A stretch of DNA of 64,000 nt from Dendrolimus kikuchii. Lineage: Eukaryota; Arthropoda; Insecta; Lepidoptera; Lasiocampidae. The DNA is taken from NCBI GenBank assembly GCA_019925095.2, contig CM034398.1, positions 6,091,001 through 6,155,000 on the forward strand, given 5' to 3'. This document shows, piece after piece, positions 56,424 through 64,000 of the stretch. Numbering within the stretch: the stretch's first letter is position 1; each line of letters starts with the position of its first letter. The notes beneath the pieces are model-generated. The model searched no databases. It had not been told where the DNA came from and worked only from the letters and a program-made list of their open reading frames with translations. The position numbers and the translations under genes are program-made.

Positions 56424-57829
56424 CACACATCATTATATGTGTGGTGTATAGGATACTTTAAGATTTCTCAAGCAAAATGTACAAAGAGTAGTGCAATAAG
56501 TTAAAACCCTCACCCTGATGCTGTTGCATCATAGTAGCCATGATGTCATGGTGCAGTTCGTCCCTGTACTCCCGCTTGTCGGTCCGCTGTTCAGCCTTGA
56601 GCTGGTGGATGCTCTCTGCCTGTACGTAACTCGTCTGCCCCCCATACGCGATGTTCCCCAGGTTGACCGACGATGTCGCGGATATTGTTTGGTATTTTAC
56701 ACCCGTGTTTACTACAGAAAGAATACAGTAATATGAATTAATAGATAATACTGTATCGCTCATAAAAAAAAAAACAAAATTTGGTGGTTACAATACTTTC
56801 TTGGTAAAGCAGTAAGGCCAGGCAGGCAGACTTATTCCTTAGGGCTATCTTGTTCAGGCAACCTAACTAAAATAAGGTAGGACCTCAAATTAAAGCAATG
56901 GTTAGATCAAAGTCAATATTCATGTATCTACACATTTAGAACTACATATTTACCTATATTATAAATTAATATGCTCGACTTTAAAGAATAATTCCATCAC
57001 ATGTTTTTCTTAGACGAAGAATATGGGAGCAGAAAAAGTCACCCTAATTCTACCTTACCTTAAAATAAAAATTAAATTTCACCTTTACCATGAATGAGCG
57101 CACAAACTTTTATTTTCTAAACAATAGACAAAGTACCCACTTCGACTATTGTTTAAAAAATAAGTTTATTTAAAAAAAAAATGAAAGTTCATACTCCATC
57201 ATTTTTACCAAAAGATAATAAGTTACTTTAATATAGTTCAGAGATAGTATAATATTTAAAGGGATTAAAGTAACTTAAAAAAATACAATAACTAACTTAT
57301 AAGTAATAAATTAATATGTAACAAATCGCTGCCAGAGGGAAGCGTGCCCAGAAGGCTGGCTACATTGCCGAGCTCTATAGCAATGCTGGTTCGTTGCACG
57401 AAATATGAACCAGCCTTCCGACCACGGGTGGCATCATTGTTTATAGGTAGGTACATACATAGATTTACAAGGACAAAAAAAAACTAGTATAATAGTCCAT
57501 TTACAATAAATCCTTAAGAGATTTGGTTCACGCAACTTACCGGTGTGTAAAGGTGCTAGGCCGGCTAGCGTCACGGAGCCGGGCTGGGCACTGCTTACGA
57601 CCACAACGCTTTCGGCCTGACGGAACTTGACTCCGTCCACTGTCACACTGCCCGATGCCGGGGCCACTGCAAACTGCACCCCACTGCTACCAGACTGGTA
57701 TCTAGTCTCCTGGAGCACCCCTCCAGAGGTGCTGCCAGAGCCTTCATATCCAAATTTTGCGGCGAACTGGTGGATAGTGGGTATCGCCGCCGCGGTCGGT
57801 ATGTGCCCGTTGAAAGGTGCGAAATTCAT
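46543..57829 (-). CDS. C2H2 zinc-finger gene 2, complete CDS of 490 residues, eight exons
   Basis: On the minus strand the exons are 57829-57541, 56711-56514, 55268-55122, 53692-53484, 51612-51438, 50117-50021, 47648-47455 and 46706-46543. They sum to 1473 nt, exactly 491 codons with TGA at 46545-46543. Residues 1-280 lack fingers: a Gly/Ser/Val-rich N-terminus, then a charged Gln-rich stretch (QLKAEQRTDKREYRDEL) and a segment with Ala/Glu. A lysine run near residue 315 (KKKKKKKLLKEKK) is a likely nuclear signal. Four C2H2 fingers follow from about residue 346 to 451, starting YCCPEC, FICDIC, HVCSVC and HVCNEC. A Pro/Ala-rich tail ends the protein. It is probably a nuclear DNA-binding regulator. 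The last finger is split at the same codon as in gene 1. A stretch ending tttacag at 57841 may be a 5'-UTR acceptor just before the start. The specific family name is not recognised. Confidence 0.88.
46733..46795. repeat. Third fragment of the 39590/44229 repeat, in gene 2's last intron
   Basis: ttatggcttggcagctaagc and ctttaagccagatct match the start of 44229-44540 in the same orientation. It lies about 27 bases from the acceptor of the last exon. Confidence 0.65.
47455..47648 (-). CDS. Gene 2 exon 7: two full fingers plus a half
   Basis: The acceptor is attgtggtcag and the donor gtaaca; it enters in phase 2 and ends in phase 1. It holds fingers starting FICDIC and HVCSVC with correct histidine spacing and linkers NPERP and SGEKR, then HVCNECGKG. 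The KRKDHL core in the first finger matches gene 1 fingers. GC content is well above the flanking introns. Confidence 0.9.
47965..48226 (-). mobile_element. tRNA-derived SINE, related copy
   Basis: The minus-strand head ccatggtagcttagtggtta and box B gcgggttcgcag resemble the SINE at 33920. The body shares aacatcgtgatg. It lies in gene 2 intron 6. It is not a functional tRNA because no full cloverleaf forms. Confidence 0.65.
48630..49050 (-). repeat. Dispersed repeat, minus copy upstream of the mariner remnant
   Basis: Reverse orientation of the 8805 family, ending gtggacgaagtcgcagacaa near 49035. Confidence 0.55.
49270..49980 (+). mobile_element. Mariner transposase remnant
   Basis: The frame at 49275-49655 encodes the central part of a mariner (IS630/Tc1) transposase: ICDKKWILYDYRKCSSQWL, SVWWTSAGVVHYSFLKSGQT and LLLQDNASHT. 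After a frameshift near 49640 it continues with HPPYSPDLAPTDYHFF and NFLQGKKFNSDGAV. All three catalytic Asp positions of the DD34D set can be seen, but in different frames. The N-terminal helix-turn-helix is missing. It is inactive and lies in gene 2 intron 6. Confidence 0.85.
50021..50117 (-). CDS. Gene 2 exon 6: first zinc finger
   Basis: The acceptor is tactgttacag and the donor gtaata; it enters in phase 1 and ends in phase 2. It encodes DGSTLYCCPECHMAYPERGL followed by LEQHLVGH, a complete finger with standard C2-12-3 spacing. It ends MER with two bases of an Arg codon completed by the next exon. Confidence 0.86.
50330..51150. mobile_element. 820-bp TIR element in gene 2 intron 5
   Basis: The ends taaagggtcatttacgtgga and tccatgtaaatggcccttta form terminal inverted repeats of at least 22 bp that continue imperfectly as gatagttt/gagagttt. 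No transposase is readable, so it is a nonautonomous DNA element of unknown family. Confidence 0.7.
51306..51373 (+). mobile_element. RTE-like LINE 3' fragment in gene 2 intron 5
   Basis: The final 50 or so bases of the family (gttcgtgcctaccccgcaag region) plus an ATGT tail. It starts about 65 bases downstream of the donor of gene 2 exon 5. Confidence 0.6.
51438..51612 (-). CDS. Gene 2 exon 5: lysine-rich nuclear signal
   Basis: The acceptor is gttttttccag and the donor gtacaa; it runs phase 0 to phase 1. It reads VPANAVNSVVVQTATIVN and contains a run of seven lysines followed by LLKEKKPRPKP, a strong candidate nuclear localisation signal. It ends GEIRLTTAL just before the finger exons. Confidence 0.8.
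51690..51905. repeat. Pyrimidine-rich dispersed repeat, second copy
   Basis: Shares the block of short CTAT/CCTCT words and the ending ggcggcttcgcaatatat with 8180-8460. It lies in gene 2 intron 4. Confidence 0.5.
52435..52570 (-). repeat. Diverged fragment of the same MITE family
   Basis: The inverted block agttgaaagagcattttgtg and gaacgctgcg-type ends match the 39041 family, but no full terminal pair is seen. Confidence 0.4.
52690..52765 (+). mobile_element. LINE C-terminal remnant
   Basis: It encodes MQRGNAASLLGTLSFGSN and then a stop, like the end of several insect non-LTR proteins. The DNA matches 57318-57375 in reverse. Confidence 0.45.
53213..53457. mobile_element. Related MITE in gene 2 intron 4
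   Basis: The ends ccattagtagctcacaacg and cgttgtgagtctctaatgg are near-perfect inverted repeats of 19 bp. It is 245 bp long and ends 26 bases downstream of the donor of exon 4. Confidence 0.7.
53484..53692 (-). CDS. Gene 2 exon 4: linker region
   Basis: The acceptor is atgttgccag and the donor gtgaga; it enters in phase 1 and ends in phase 0. It encodes IGDVTDSTTWQTLGGG and onward to PSMTNIAT. An alternative acceptor 20 bases upstream (actaacag) would hit a stop quickly, which favours this one. A MITE (53213-53457) ends just downstream in the next intron. Confidence 0.77.
54490..54700. repeat. Uninterrupted copy of the repeat that hosts the LINE at 19.9 kb
   Basis: The copy reads straight through the point where the 19.9-kb copy is split, with gggaaagagacgagtttt in place of the duplicated target. 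It acts as a paralogous empty site. It lies in gene 2 intron 3. Confidence 0.65.
55122..55268 (-). CDS. Gene 2 exon 3: Gln/Ala/Glu-rich region
   Basis: The acceptor is aattctctag and the donor gtaagt; it runs phase 1 to phase 1. It reads TQATPLQQGTQQLLVVLHEP, then an Ala-rich basic segment (KEAAALARAIKQEVRPERAA). There is no recognised domain. It enters and leaves in frame with its neighbours. Confidence 0.78.
56187..56306 (-). mobile_element. RTE-like LINE 3' fragment in gene 2 intron 2
   Basis: A minus-strand copy of the last 100 bases with a catacatacatacatacat tail. Confidence 0.65.
56364..56419. repeat. (AT)n microsatellite in gene 2 intron 2
   Basis: An AT dinucleotide run of about 56 bp, likely polymorphic. 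Confidence 0.95.
56514..56711 (-). CDS. Gene 2 exon 2: charged Gln-rich region
   Basis: The acceptor is ttctttctgtag and the donor gtgagg; it runs phase 1 to phase 1. It encodes NTGVKYQTISATSS and then a charged stretch (QLKAEQRTDKREYRDEL) that could be helical or coiled, ending MMQQHQ. Both flanking junctions keep the frame open. Confidence 0.8.
57318..57375 (-). mobile_element. LINE C-terminal remnant, minus copy
   Basis: On the minus strand, gccagccttctgggcacgct and ggcagcgatttgttac match 52705-52755. It lies about 165 bases below the gene 2 exon 1 donor. Confidence 0.45.
57541..57829 (-). CDS. Gene 2 exon 1: start codon and N-terminus
   Basis: ATG is at 57829-57827 and the protein starts MNFAPFNGHIPTAAAIPT. 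The exon encodes 96 residues rich in Gly, Ser, Val and Ala and ends in phase 1 at donor gtaagt. An upstream ATG 25 bases before the start is out of frame. It would be spliced away if tttacag just before gtttgaaag is a real 5'-UTR acceptor, which supports the chosen start. Confidence 0.82.
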
Positions 57830-57840
57830 CTTTCAAACCT

Positions 57841-58320
57841 GTAAACGCGGACATGGCTCAGCGGTCGACGGCGAGAGCACGAGTGCAGGTGGAACCAGAA
57901 AAGTAATAAGGGAGGGGCTCTAATGTGGGCGCTAACTCAACCCCCGCCATTCTGCCTCACCCCAATCGTTTCTAACGCTTTATTTTTACCGGGCCGCGCT
58001 CTCACACCATCGCCTTTTGAACGCGGATTTCGACGCTCCACAATCCGAGGACTTTGACAAATTGATAGATAAGTAAAAGATTACCTTCGTTTCGATGCTT
58101 GATTGAGTTTTCATTACGTTTTAATGGGTCGCAGTTGATGAAATACGGAAGGTGTGGAATGGCGGTATGCGCGGGCATGTTGCGCGGTGAACGGCGGTTG
58201 CGCGGTAGACCCCCGATAATATGAAGAGGGTGCCGAATGCCGATGTTGCCGAGGAGTGGGCACGGGGGTACGCCGACTGTCGAGACACGCGCGACCTGTC
58301 AAGGCCACTGGACTAATGCC
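57841..58320 (-). promoter_or_regulatory. GC-rich region upstream of gene 2, likely promoter and 5' UTR
   Basis: This stretch just upstream of the gene 2 start is much richer in CG than its flanks. On the minus strand it contains agaatggcgggg, which resembles the YY1/Pho-type AAnATGGCGG motif. A likely 5'-UTR acceptor (gtttacag) lies at 57841-57848. No TATA box or transcription start is evident. Confidence 0.4.
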
Positions 58321-58804
58321 ACGTACTTAAGGGAAGGGGGTGTAGGTTTAAAATAGATTTTGCAACAAAAAATATACTATAGTATTCTTTTTTCATGCTT
58401 ATGTCCAAATGTCGCTTACGATCATATCGCGGTAAAGGCTGGTTATAATGGTAGGGCAGTACAGGCGATAATGTTAAAGATTTGACTGTGAGCGCATTCG
58501 TCTTATGAACGCGTTAAAAATAATAATTTTTTTGTCCAATATTTTTCGATACGATACGATTTATCGATTAGCCACATCGATGTATATATATACATACGGT
58601 GTCCGTCAATATTTATAGACGTTAACAATTAAAAACAGTATCGCATCACACCCGGCCAATTCCACATCAGCGTGAGACGGCCTATACCTGTAACATTATC
58701 GCAAATGAAATATTAGGAAGGTACAGGCTCTTAAGCACAAAGTAATAAGTAATAATTTAAAGTTCCTTCAAACAAATGCGCTCATTTTATTATGGCGTAT
58801 CTGG

Positions 58805-58980
58805 AAAACAGGTAGACGGCCCATCTAAAAGAAAGTGGTTACCGACACGTTGCCAGACTTTGTGATGGGATAATAGTGATGGAATATAAAGCGGGACAGA
58901 GAGATCAAACAGGAGGAATGCAATAGAGAGGATGGTATAGGGGGAAGGAGGAGCAGGCCATCGGATCTCTCACTCATCAA
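58805..58980 (-). repeat. Pyrimidine-rich dispersed repeat, minus copy
   Basis: Reverse orientation of the same family (gaatgcaatagagaggatgg). It lies upstream of gene 2. Confidence 0.4.
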
Positions 58981-61178
58981 CTGAAACATGAATAGCTCAA
59001 GTCTCACAGTTTCACATCGATATTGTGTGAGAGCATGGTAATATTTACTATAAAGATGCATACTCAAGACCGAGAAGGAATAAAGAAACATATTAGTGTG
59101 GGCGAATATCAAACCAATTATAATTTTGCTATTACCGAAACTCCTGTTTATCTACATATCTTTTTCTAAATTAATGGGTGTATGAGTAAAATAAATCGTG
59201 GAAGAATAAAAGGAACGACGATCTTCTGGTAAAATACAGAACCCTGAATAAATAATCAATCCTAAACAACTAAATGGTGTTGGAATCTCCAACTTTAGAC
59301 CATGTCAATAGAGTAAGCTTCCAAAAAGTTTTTATTATGGTTAATACATGGATGTATTGTGATAGTAATGTAATACGTTTATTAGGACCATAGATAATAC
59401 TCTCAGGACTGGTCACTAATGTATAATTTGAATTTAGAATAATATTGATGTTCATTTATCTTACGTCATTTTTCTCTTTTGCTTGTTTTTGTGATATTCA
59501 CAGAGTACATTAATATCTATCTATCATTTAAGAGCTGTGCTCTTGTCGGTGGAGCCTCCTCCAATCTTCTCTATTGTGAACTAATTGTTTTACTTTTATG
59601 TAAAACATGACACCCACTTTTTTTTTACATTAATATAATAGATGTTTTGCAATTTTCATTGTTTAGACATTTACAGTCCTATTATATTAATAGATTTAAA
59701 GAAGTGTTTAACAGATGGCGCCCTATGTCATTCCTTTTCATGGCTTTGATGTTATTTTATAAAGTCAATAGATAATTGAGAAGAAACTTCTGGTACTTTC
59801 AAGGTTGATTTATCGAAAAATATCTCAAATACTACTTAAATGACAAAAGTGAGAGGAAAAGTACCTAGTGGCGCCATCTAGGCACGTAGGTGTAGGGAGC
59901 TCGTTTCGTTCATAGTTACGTTTCCTATTGGTCTGTTTTTATTGTATATACACATAATACTTACTACCTAATTAATATATACGCTTTCAAGTTTCGAAGA
60001 AATAAAATTGCATGTTCTCAAAAATCAGTAATTTATTTTTTTAATCTCATTACTCCTGTCTTCTTAATAAATAGGTTTCATACAAAAAGTTTATCATAAA
60101 TTTACAACTTATCCAATTTACTTATCTATTTATTAGTGTCTTATATGCAATTACTAATTACCATTGCAAATATATTACAAAATATGTGATTTCTTTCGTC
60201 TTCCTAAGCAGATTGAACCATTCTGTTGAAGCTAGAACATTCTCAAATAATGTAGTTATTTGAAAAAAAAATCACTACTTTTTATTTAAAAAGATAGATA
60301 GATGCAGCCATAGGTTTACCTAATAAAACTGCTATAGAATAAATCAGTTCATTGTAGTACAAAGTGTTATTTTTAACAATAGTCCACGTCAGACTTAATA
60401 GATCTCTAAATATCTGCAGATGGCGCAGTAACACTTTTGTATTAAAAAAACCATCTCTTACACAGCAATTAACTACTAAGATTTTTTTACTATTAAAAAA
60501 CAAGTATATTTGAAGACTCACAAATATTCTTTCGTAACGGTGTAGGAAAGATACCTTACCGTCTTTTGATAAAGCTTCTTCCAAAATGTCTTCAACAAAA
60601 TGTTTCTAAATCCTAAATCGTCTAAAGGACAGTGCACAAACATGTAAAGTTATCGACCGAAACATCATTAAATTGTTCAACAACAATCATGAATTCGACT
60701 CGTGAGATTTTAATTACAGTACTTAAAACTGGCTACATTCGAAGCTAGGAAACTTTGCAAAATTACAATTTATGTACAGTCAGCGTCATATGTCTATTTT
60801 TGAATATTTTGGCTGTTTAAAAACAAGTGGCGTTGTGCTTGTCAGAATAATAACGACGATTAAAATGAACTGATGATGTATATGAAATCGTTCTTCGATA
60901 TATTCGGGTAAGAAGGATGGTCTGAACAATTAGATTACTTTGTTTGTATCAATGTTACTGTTTATTTTGAATATTCCCGATTGTTTGATCTTTTCAACTG
61001 TCACAAACTATATGACGCTGAATGTACAAAGAGAAAGGCAATAAAAAAAATTGGGAAACTGTGTACCAAAACGATATCTTTATCATCTACTCTATACTTT
61101 AGATTAATCAGCACCTTTTAAAACACATAACGGAGACATCATAATTTCTCAAAGTTTGACATAACATACTCCGATTTG
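58981..61178. other. AT-rich sequence upstream of gene 2, no gene seen
   Basis: Short ORFs are AT-driven and lack domain features. No tRNA or clear repeat boundary was recognised. Confidence 0.45.
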
Positions 61179-61368
61179 TAATTACCTGGACTAAAATGAC
61201 AGCTGCAATCGACCTTTCGTTATGTTGCATACTTGGAGCAACTCACCACTGTGAGTTAAAATCGTATAAAAATTCTCTAGGAACTTACAGTGGTGAGATG
61301 TCGATTTAACTCACACAACTCACTTATGGATAAGTCGATCGCAGCTGTCATTTTAGTTCAGGCAATTA
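61179..61368. mobile_element. 190-bp MITE with 35-bp terminal inverted repeats
   Basis: taattacctggactaaaatg (continuing acagctgcaatcgac) pairs with 61334-61368 with about 3 mismatches in 35. A second nested inverted repeat (aactcaccactgtgagttaa with cagtggtgagatgtcgattt) lies inside. Flanking duplications are not clear. Confidence 0.8.
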
Positions 61369-63097
61369 AAAATCAGAAAAGAATCAGAGAGGTATTATTT
61401 TAAGCTTAGTTCATTCTCAATAATTGATAGGATAGCTCGGTTGATATGCAGCATGCGGTACTACCCACAAGCGAGACAATATCGAGTGCAGAGTTCCTAT
61501 ATCACAATATTGATGAACTAAAACCTATTAAACACCACCAATAGAGTAGACGATGAAGACATCCCACAAAGCACCACACAATGAACGTTCATCGTACGTA
61601 CATACAAACACACCGTAATATTCTACGCAACATACATATAAAAAAACTTAAATCTAAGTACAAAAATATAATTCGTAAATCAATTTACATCTATTTTAAA
61701 GCTGACAATATTAATATCAAGTGGCGGAAAATACATGCCTTAATTTATAAATTATTTTATTATAATTTAGGTAAAAAAAAAAGGATATTTGTGGCAATAT
61801 TTTAAACAATGTTTTATGTAGAATTTCAGAAACTCACTCATTTAACACAAAACTCACTAAAGTGAGTATACCTCACTCGACTGATGAATGCAGTGAGTAA
61901 GTTTACCGATAAATAAACAAAGGACAATTCCACGGCAGGCTCAGTGTTTTGAGTGATTTTTATGATTAGTGAGTTTTCCGAATAATACAGTAAGTCATAT
62001 TGGATATTCTGGAGAATGTACATCTTATATGTGTAATTGATGAAGACAAATGTTGATACATTTTAAATAGCTAAACTCTTGTATTAAAGTACACAAGATA
62101 TATACCTTATAGTACAAAATTTAGTGTTTTTATTAACCATTGTAATTGATAATTAGGTATACCCATAGTACATCTCAAACTACTGTGTCTCTTAGTTAAC
62201 AATCAATATCTTCTCAGTATACAATTTTTCATACAAATTCGACTACTGTGCAGTTTTCTGCTATTAATCTCGAGAGAAACAACATTACCTTTCTTAAAAA
62301 AAACTTTTTCCCAGATTTCAACTAGACATTTACAAATCAGTAAGTAAATAGGTTTGTTATTGTTCCAAAATGGCTCTCCACATTTGTTTCAAAATTGCCA
62401 CAGATTATTCTTATAAAACAGTCAGCGCCGGAAATACATATCACAATTAGCGGAAAAATAGCATAGACAAACTACACTTCATCTACTTGCAAAGTCATAA
62501 TTTATCTATGAAAACGCGAGTGCAAAAAAAAACAGAAGCATTGGACAAATGGTATAAATATCACAGCAATGATATTTACAATGTAAGTAAGATACACTAT
62601 GTACACATTAGATTATTTAGTTGGATCAAAAACTATTTCAAGCTAAAAAAAGTTATAAAAATATTTATTATAAAAGAAGGCTTCATAAAATTTGATTTGA
62701 TCAAAAATTCAAAATATTACGTCTGTCTAAAATTCAAAAGAACCATAGAGCATGAAATATCATAAGTTACTTCTAGTTTTATTTTCACACTATCTAAACA
62801 AACTATTCTAGTCAACCTTTTCTTTTACTGTTTCCAAATGTTTATTTTACTTTTGACGTTTGCACGTCTATCAAGTTACATATTTCTTGACACTAAGGTC
62901 CACATGTAACAAATGATATATTTGTCGTACTTCATTGTTGTGGGTGACGTAATGTTCTGTGAGCCATATAATGCAGTCTATTAAACCATCGACACTATAT
63001 GTAAATAAATCGAAAGAAATAAATTTAAAAATAAAAAAAATCTACTTTAAAGAAAAAGAATATCGGAATTACTATAAGTGCCGTTTTTTTTTACTGC
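61369..63097. other. AT-rich sequence, no gene seen
   Basis: ORFs at 61581 and 62487 are Lys/Ile/Tyr/Asn-rich, as expected from AT-rich non-coding DNA. No splice-linked exons were found. Confidence 0.45.
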
Positions 63098-63318
63098 ATG
63101 AGTTCAGCAGACAGGCAGACGGCCCACTTGATGGAAAGCGGTTACCATCGCCTATGAACATTTGCTACACCAAAGGTGCTGCTACAAATGCGCTGCTGCT
63201 CTCTTAAGGGAGACTGGAACCTGGTCACTAATGCCGGAACACAACACAAGGTTGTTATGGCGGCATACTCTAGACTAGGGGTGGTAGCCATCCAGTCGAG
63301 CAAATCCCCATCACCTGG
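63098..63318 (-). repeat. Poly-A-ended repeat, minus copy
   Basis: Reverse orientation copy (gttcagcagacaggcagacg to the cacctgg region). Its 87-residue reading frame is shared with other copies and is not a gene. Confidence 0.7.
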
Positions 63319-64000
63319 AAATTTATTATTATTTATTGGCTTATTTAAGACCGCGCGAAGTGGAGTAGAAAAAGTAGGAAAGCGGACCCTGGGCGTTGAT
63401 GCGAACGCTCCGAACGCAACCGGGATTTAACGCTAGGATAATGATGATCACTTTTAAATATAAATTATGTTCGACATTTCTAAGAATTATACATGCCAAC
63501 TTCACGAGTTTTACTCTAGATTTCGTTTGTTCACCTTGTTTCACGTAAACTCATGCATGTCAATTTTCTACCAACGGCAAGATAAATGAATAGATAGGTA
63601 TAGAAGCCTATCATATCATACATAGATAGTGTTGATTTAGGCTGGACGCAAACGGACACCCGCAAGCAGCCACCGGTGACAAGCTACAAGCAGTTCACAC
63701 GCTTTTTGATACACCTCGCCGCATAGTGGTGGCCACGCGCCGCCGACACTTTTATTCGGGTGTGGCCACCACCCCTAGCTGTGATCGGTGGCCAGTTTCC
63801 ACAAAGCCTTAGTCTATACAACATAATACAAATTGTTTCTTATTACTATTAAAATTGTATAATTTGAAAGTGTTACAACAACAGTAACACTGAAAGTTGT
63901 TATATTTATCACTCATATTCTAGACCAATACTCATCTGCAAAAAGATACTCGATATTATAATCTGTTCATGTCTAAAAAAAATCCAATTTATAAGGTGCC

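Noticed and set aside
62487..62765. 92-residue Lys/Ile-rich ORF
   Set aside because: Composition expected from AT-rich non-coding DNA; no domain or splice partner.
1..64000. CRISPR array, operon or phage signals
   Set aside because: Direct repeats found are transposons or microsatellites; spliced genes and a eukaryotic tRNA show this is nuclear eukaryote DNA.

Overview
This window reads as insect nuclear DNA, most likely from a moth or butterfly (Lepidoptera). It is AT-rich, with small spliced exons separated by long introns full of transposon debris. Several repeat families look lepidopteran: short repeats with a CGCGACTTCGTCCGCG core, tRNA-headed SINEs, 5'-truncated LINEs with ATGT-repeat tails, and many MITEs. 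No bacterial or viral genes, operons or CRISPR arrays are seen. The order-level call rests on recalled repeat families and was not tested by a search.

Two C2H2 zinc-finger genes dominate and point at each other. Gene 1 (+) enters from outside the left edge. Its eight visible exons lie between 7803 and 38820, and the stop codon is at 38818-38820. Gene 2 (-) is complete in coding sequence: it starts at 57829, has eight exons and stops at 46543, for 490 residues. Every exon joins its neighbour in phase with usable GT/AG sites. Both genes interrupt a zinc finger with a phase-1 intron at the same place, between the paired cysteines and the finger's phenylalanine, and both end in a finger of the form CGKGFYRKDH. 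They are probably old paralogs in tail-to-tail orientation.

Other genes sit inside gene 1. An antisense THAP-domain gene (two exons recognised, 17844 to 17310) lies in its largest intron. A complete tRNA-Cys(GCA) lies in the next intron (33007-33078). That region also carries a Tigger/CENP-B-like transposase ORF that keeps its DNA-binding half and tail but appears to lack its catalytic core (31218-31901), and a PIF/Harbinger-like element with a MADF-like ORF (34404-35674).

Layout: 1-7.8 kb is intron or upstream sequence with a tandem repeat, an inverted repeat and LINE/SINE debris. 7.8-38.8 kb is gene 1 with its transposon-filled introns, the THAP gene, the tRNA and two LINE insertions with clear target-site duplications. 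38.8-46.5 kb is the convergent interval with MITEs and a 300-bp inverted repeat lying downstream of both genes. 46.5-57.8 kb is gene 2, with a mariner remnant and an 820-bp TIR element in introns. 57.85-58.3 kb is GC-rich and is the likely gene 2 promoter or 5' UTR. 58.3-64 kb is gene-poor, with a 190-bp MITE and repeat fragments.

The two finger genes and the THAP gene probably encode nuclear DNA-binding proteins. Nothing in the sequence shows what they regulate.
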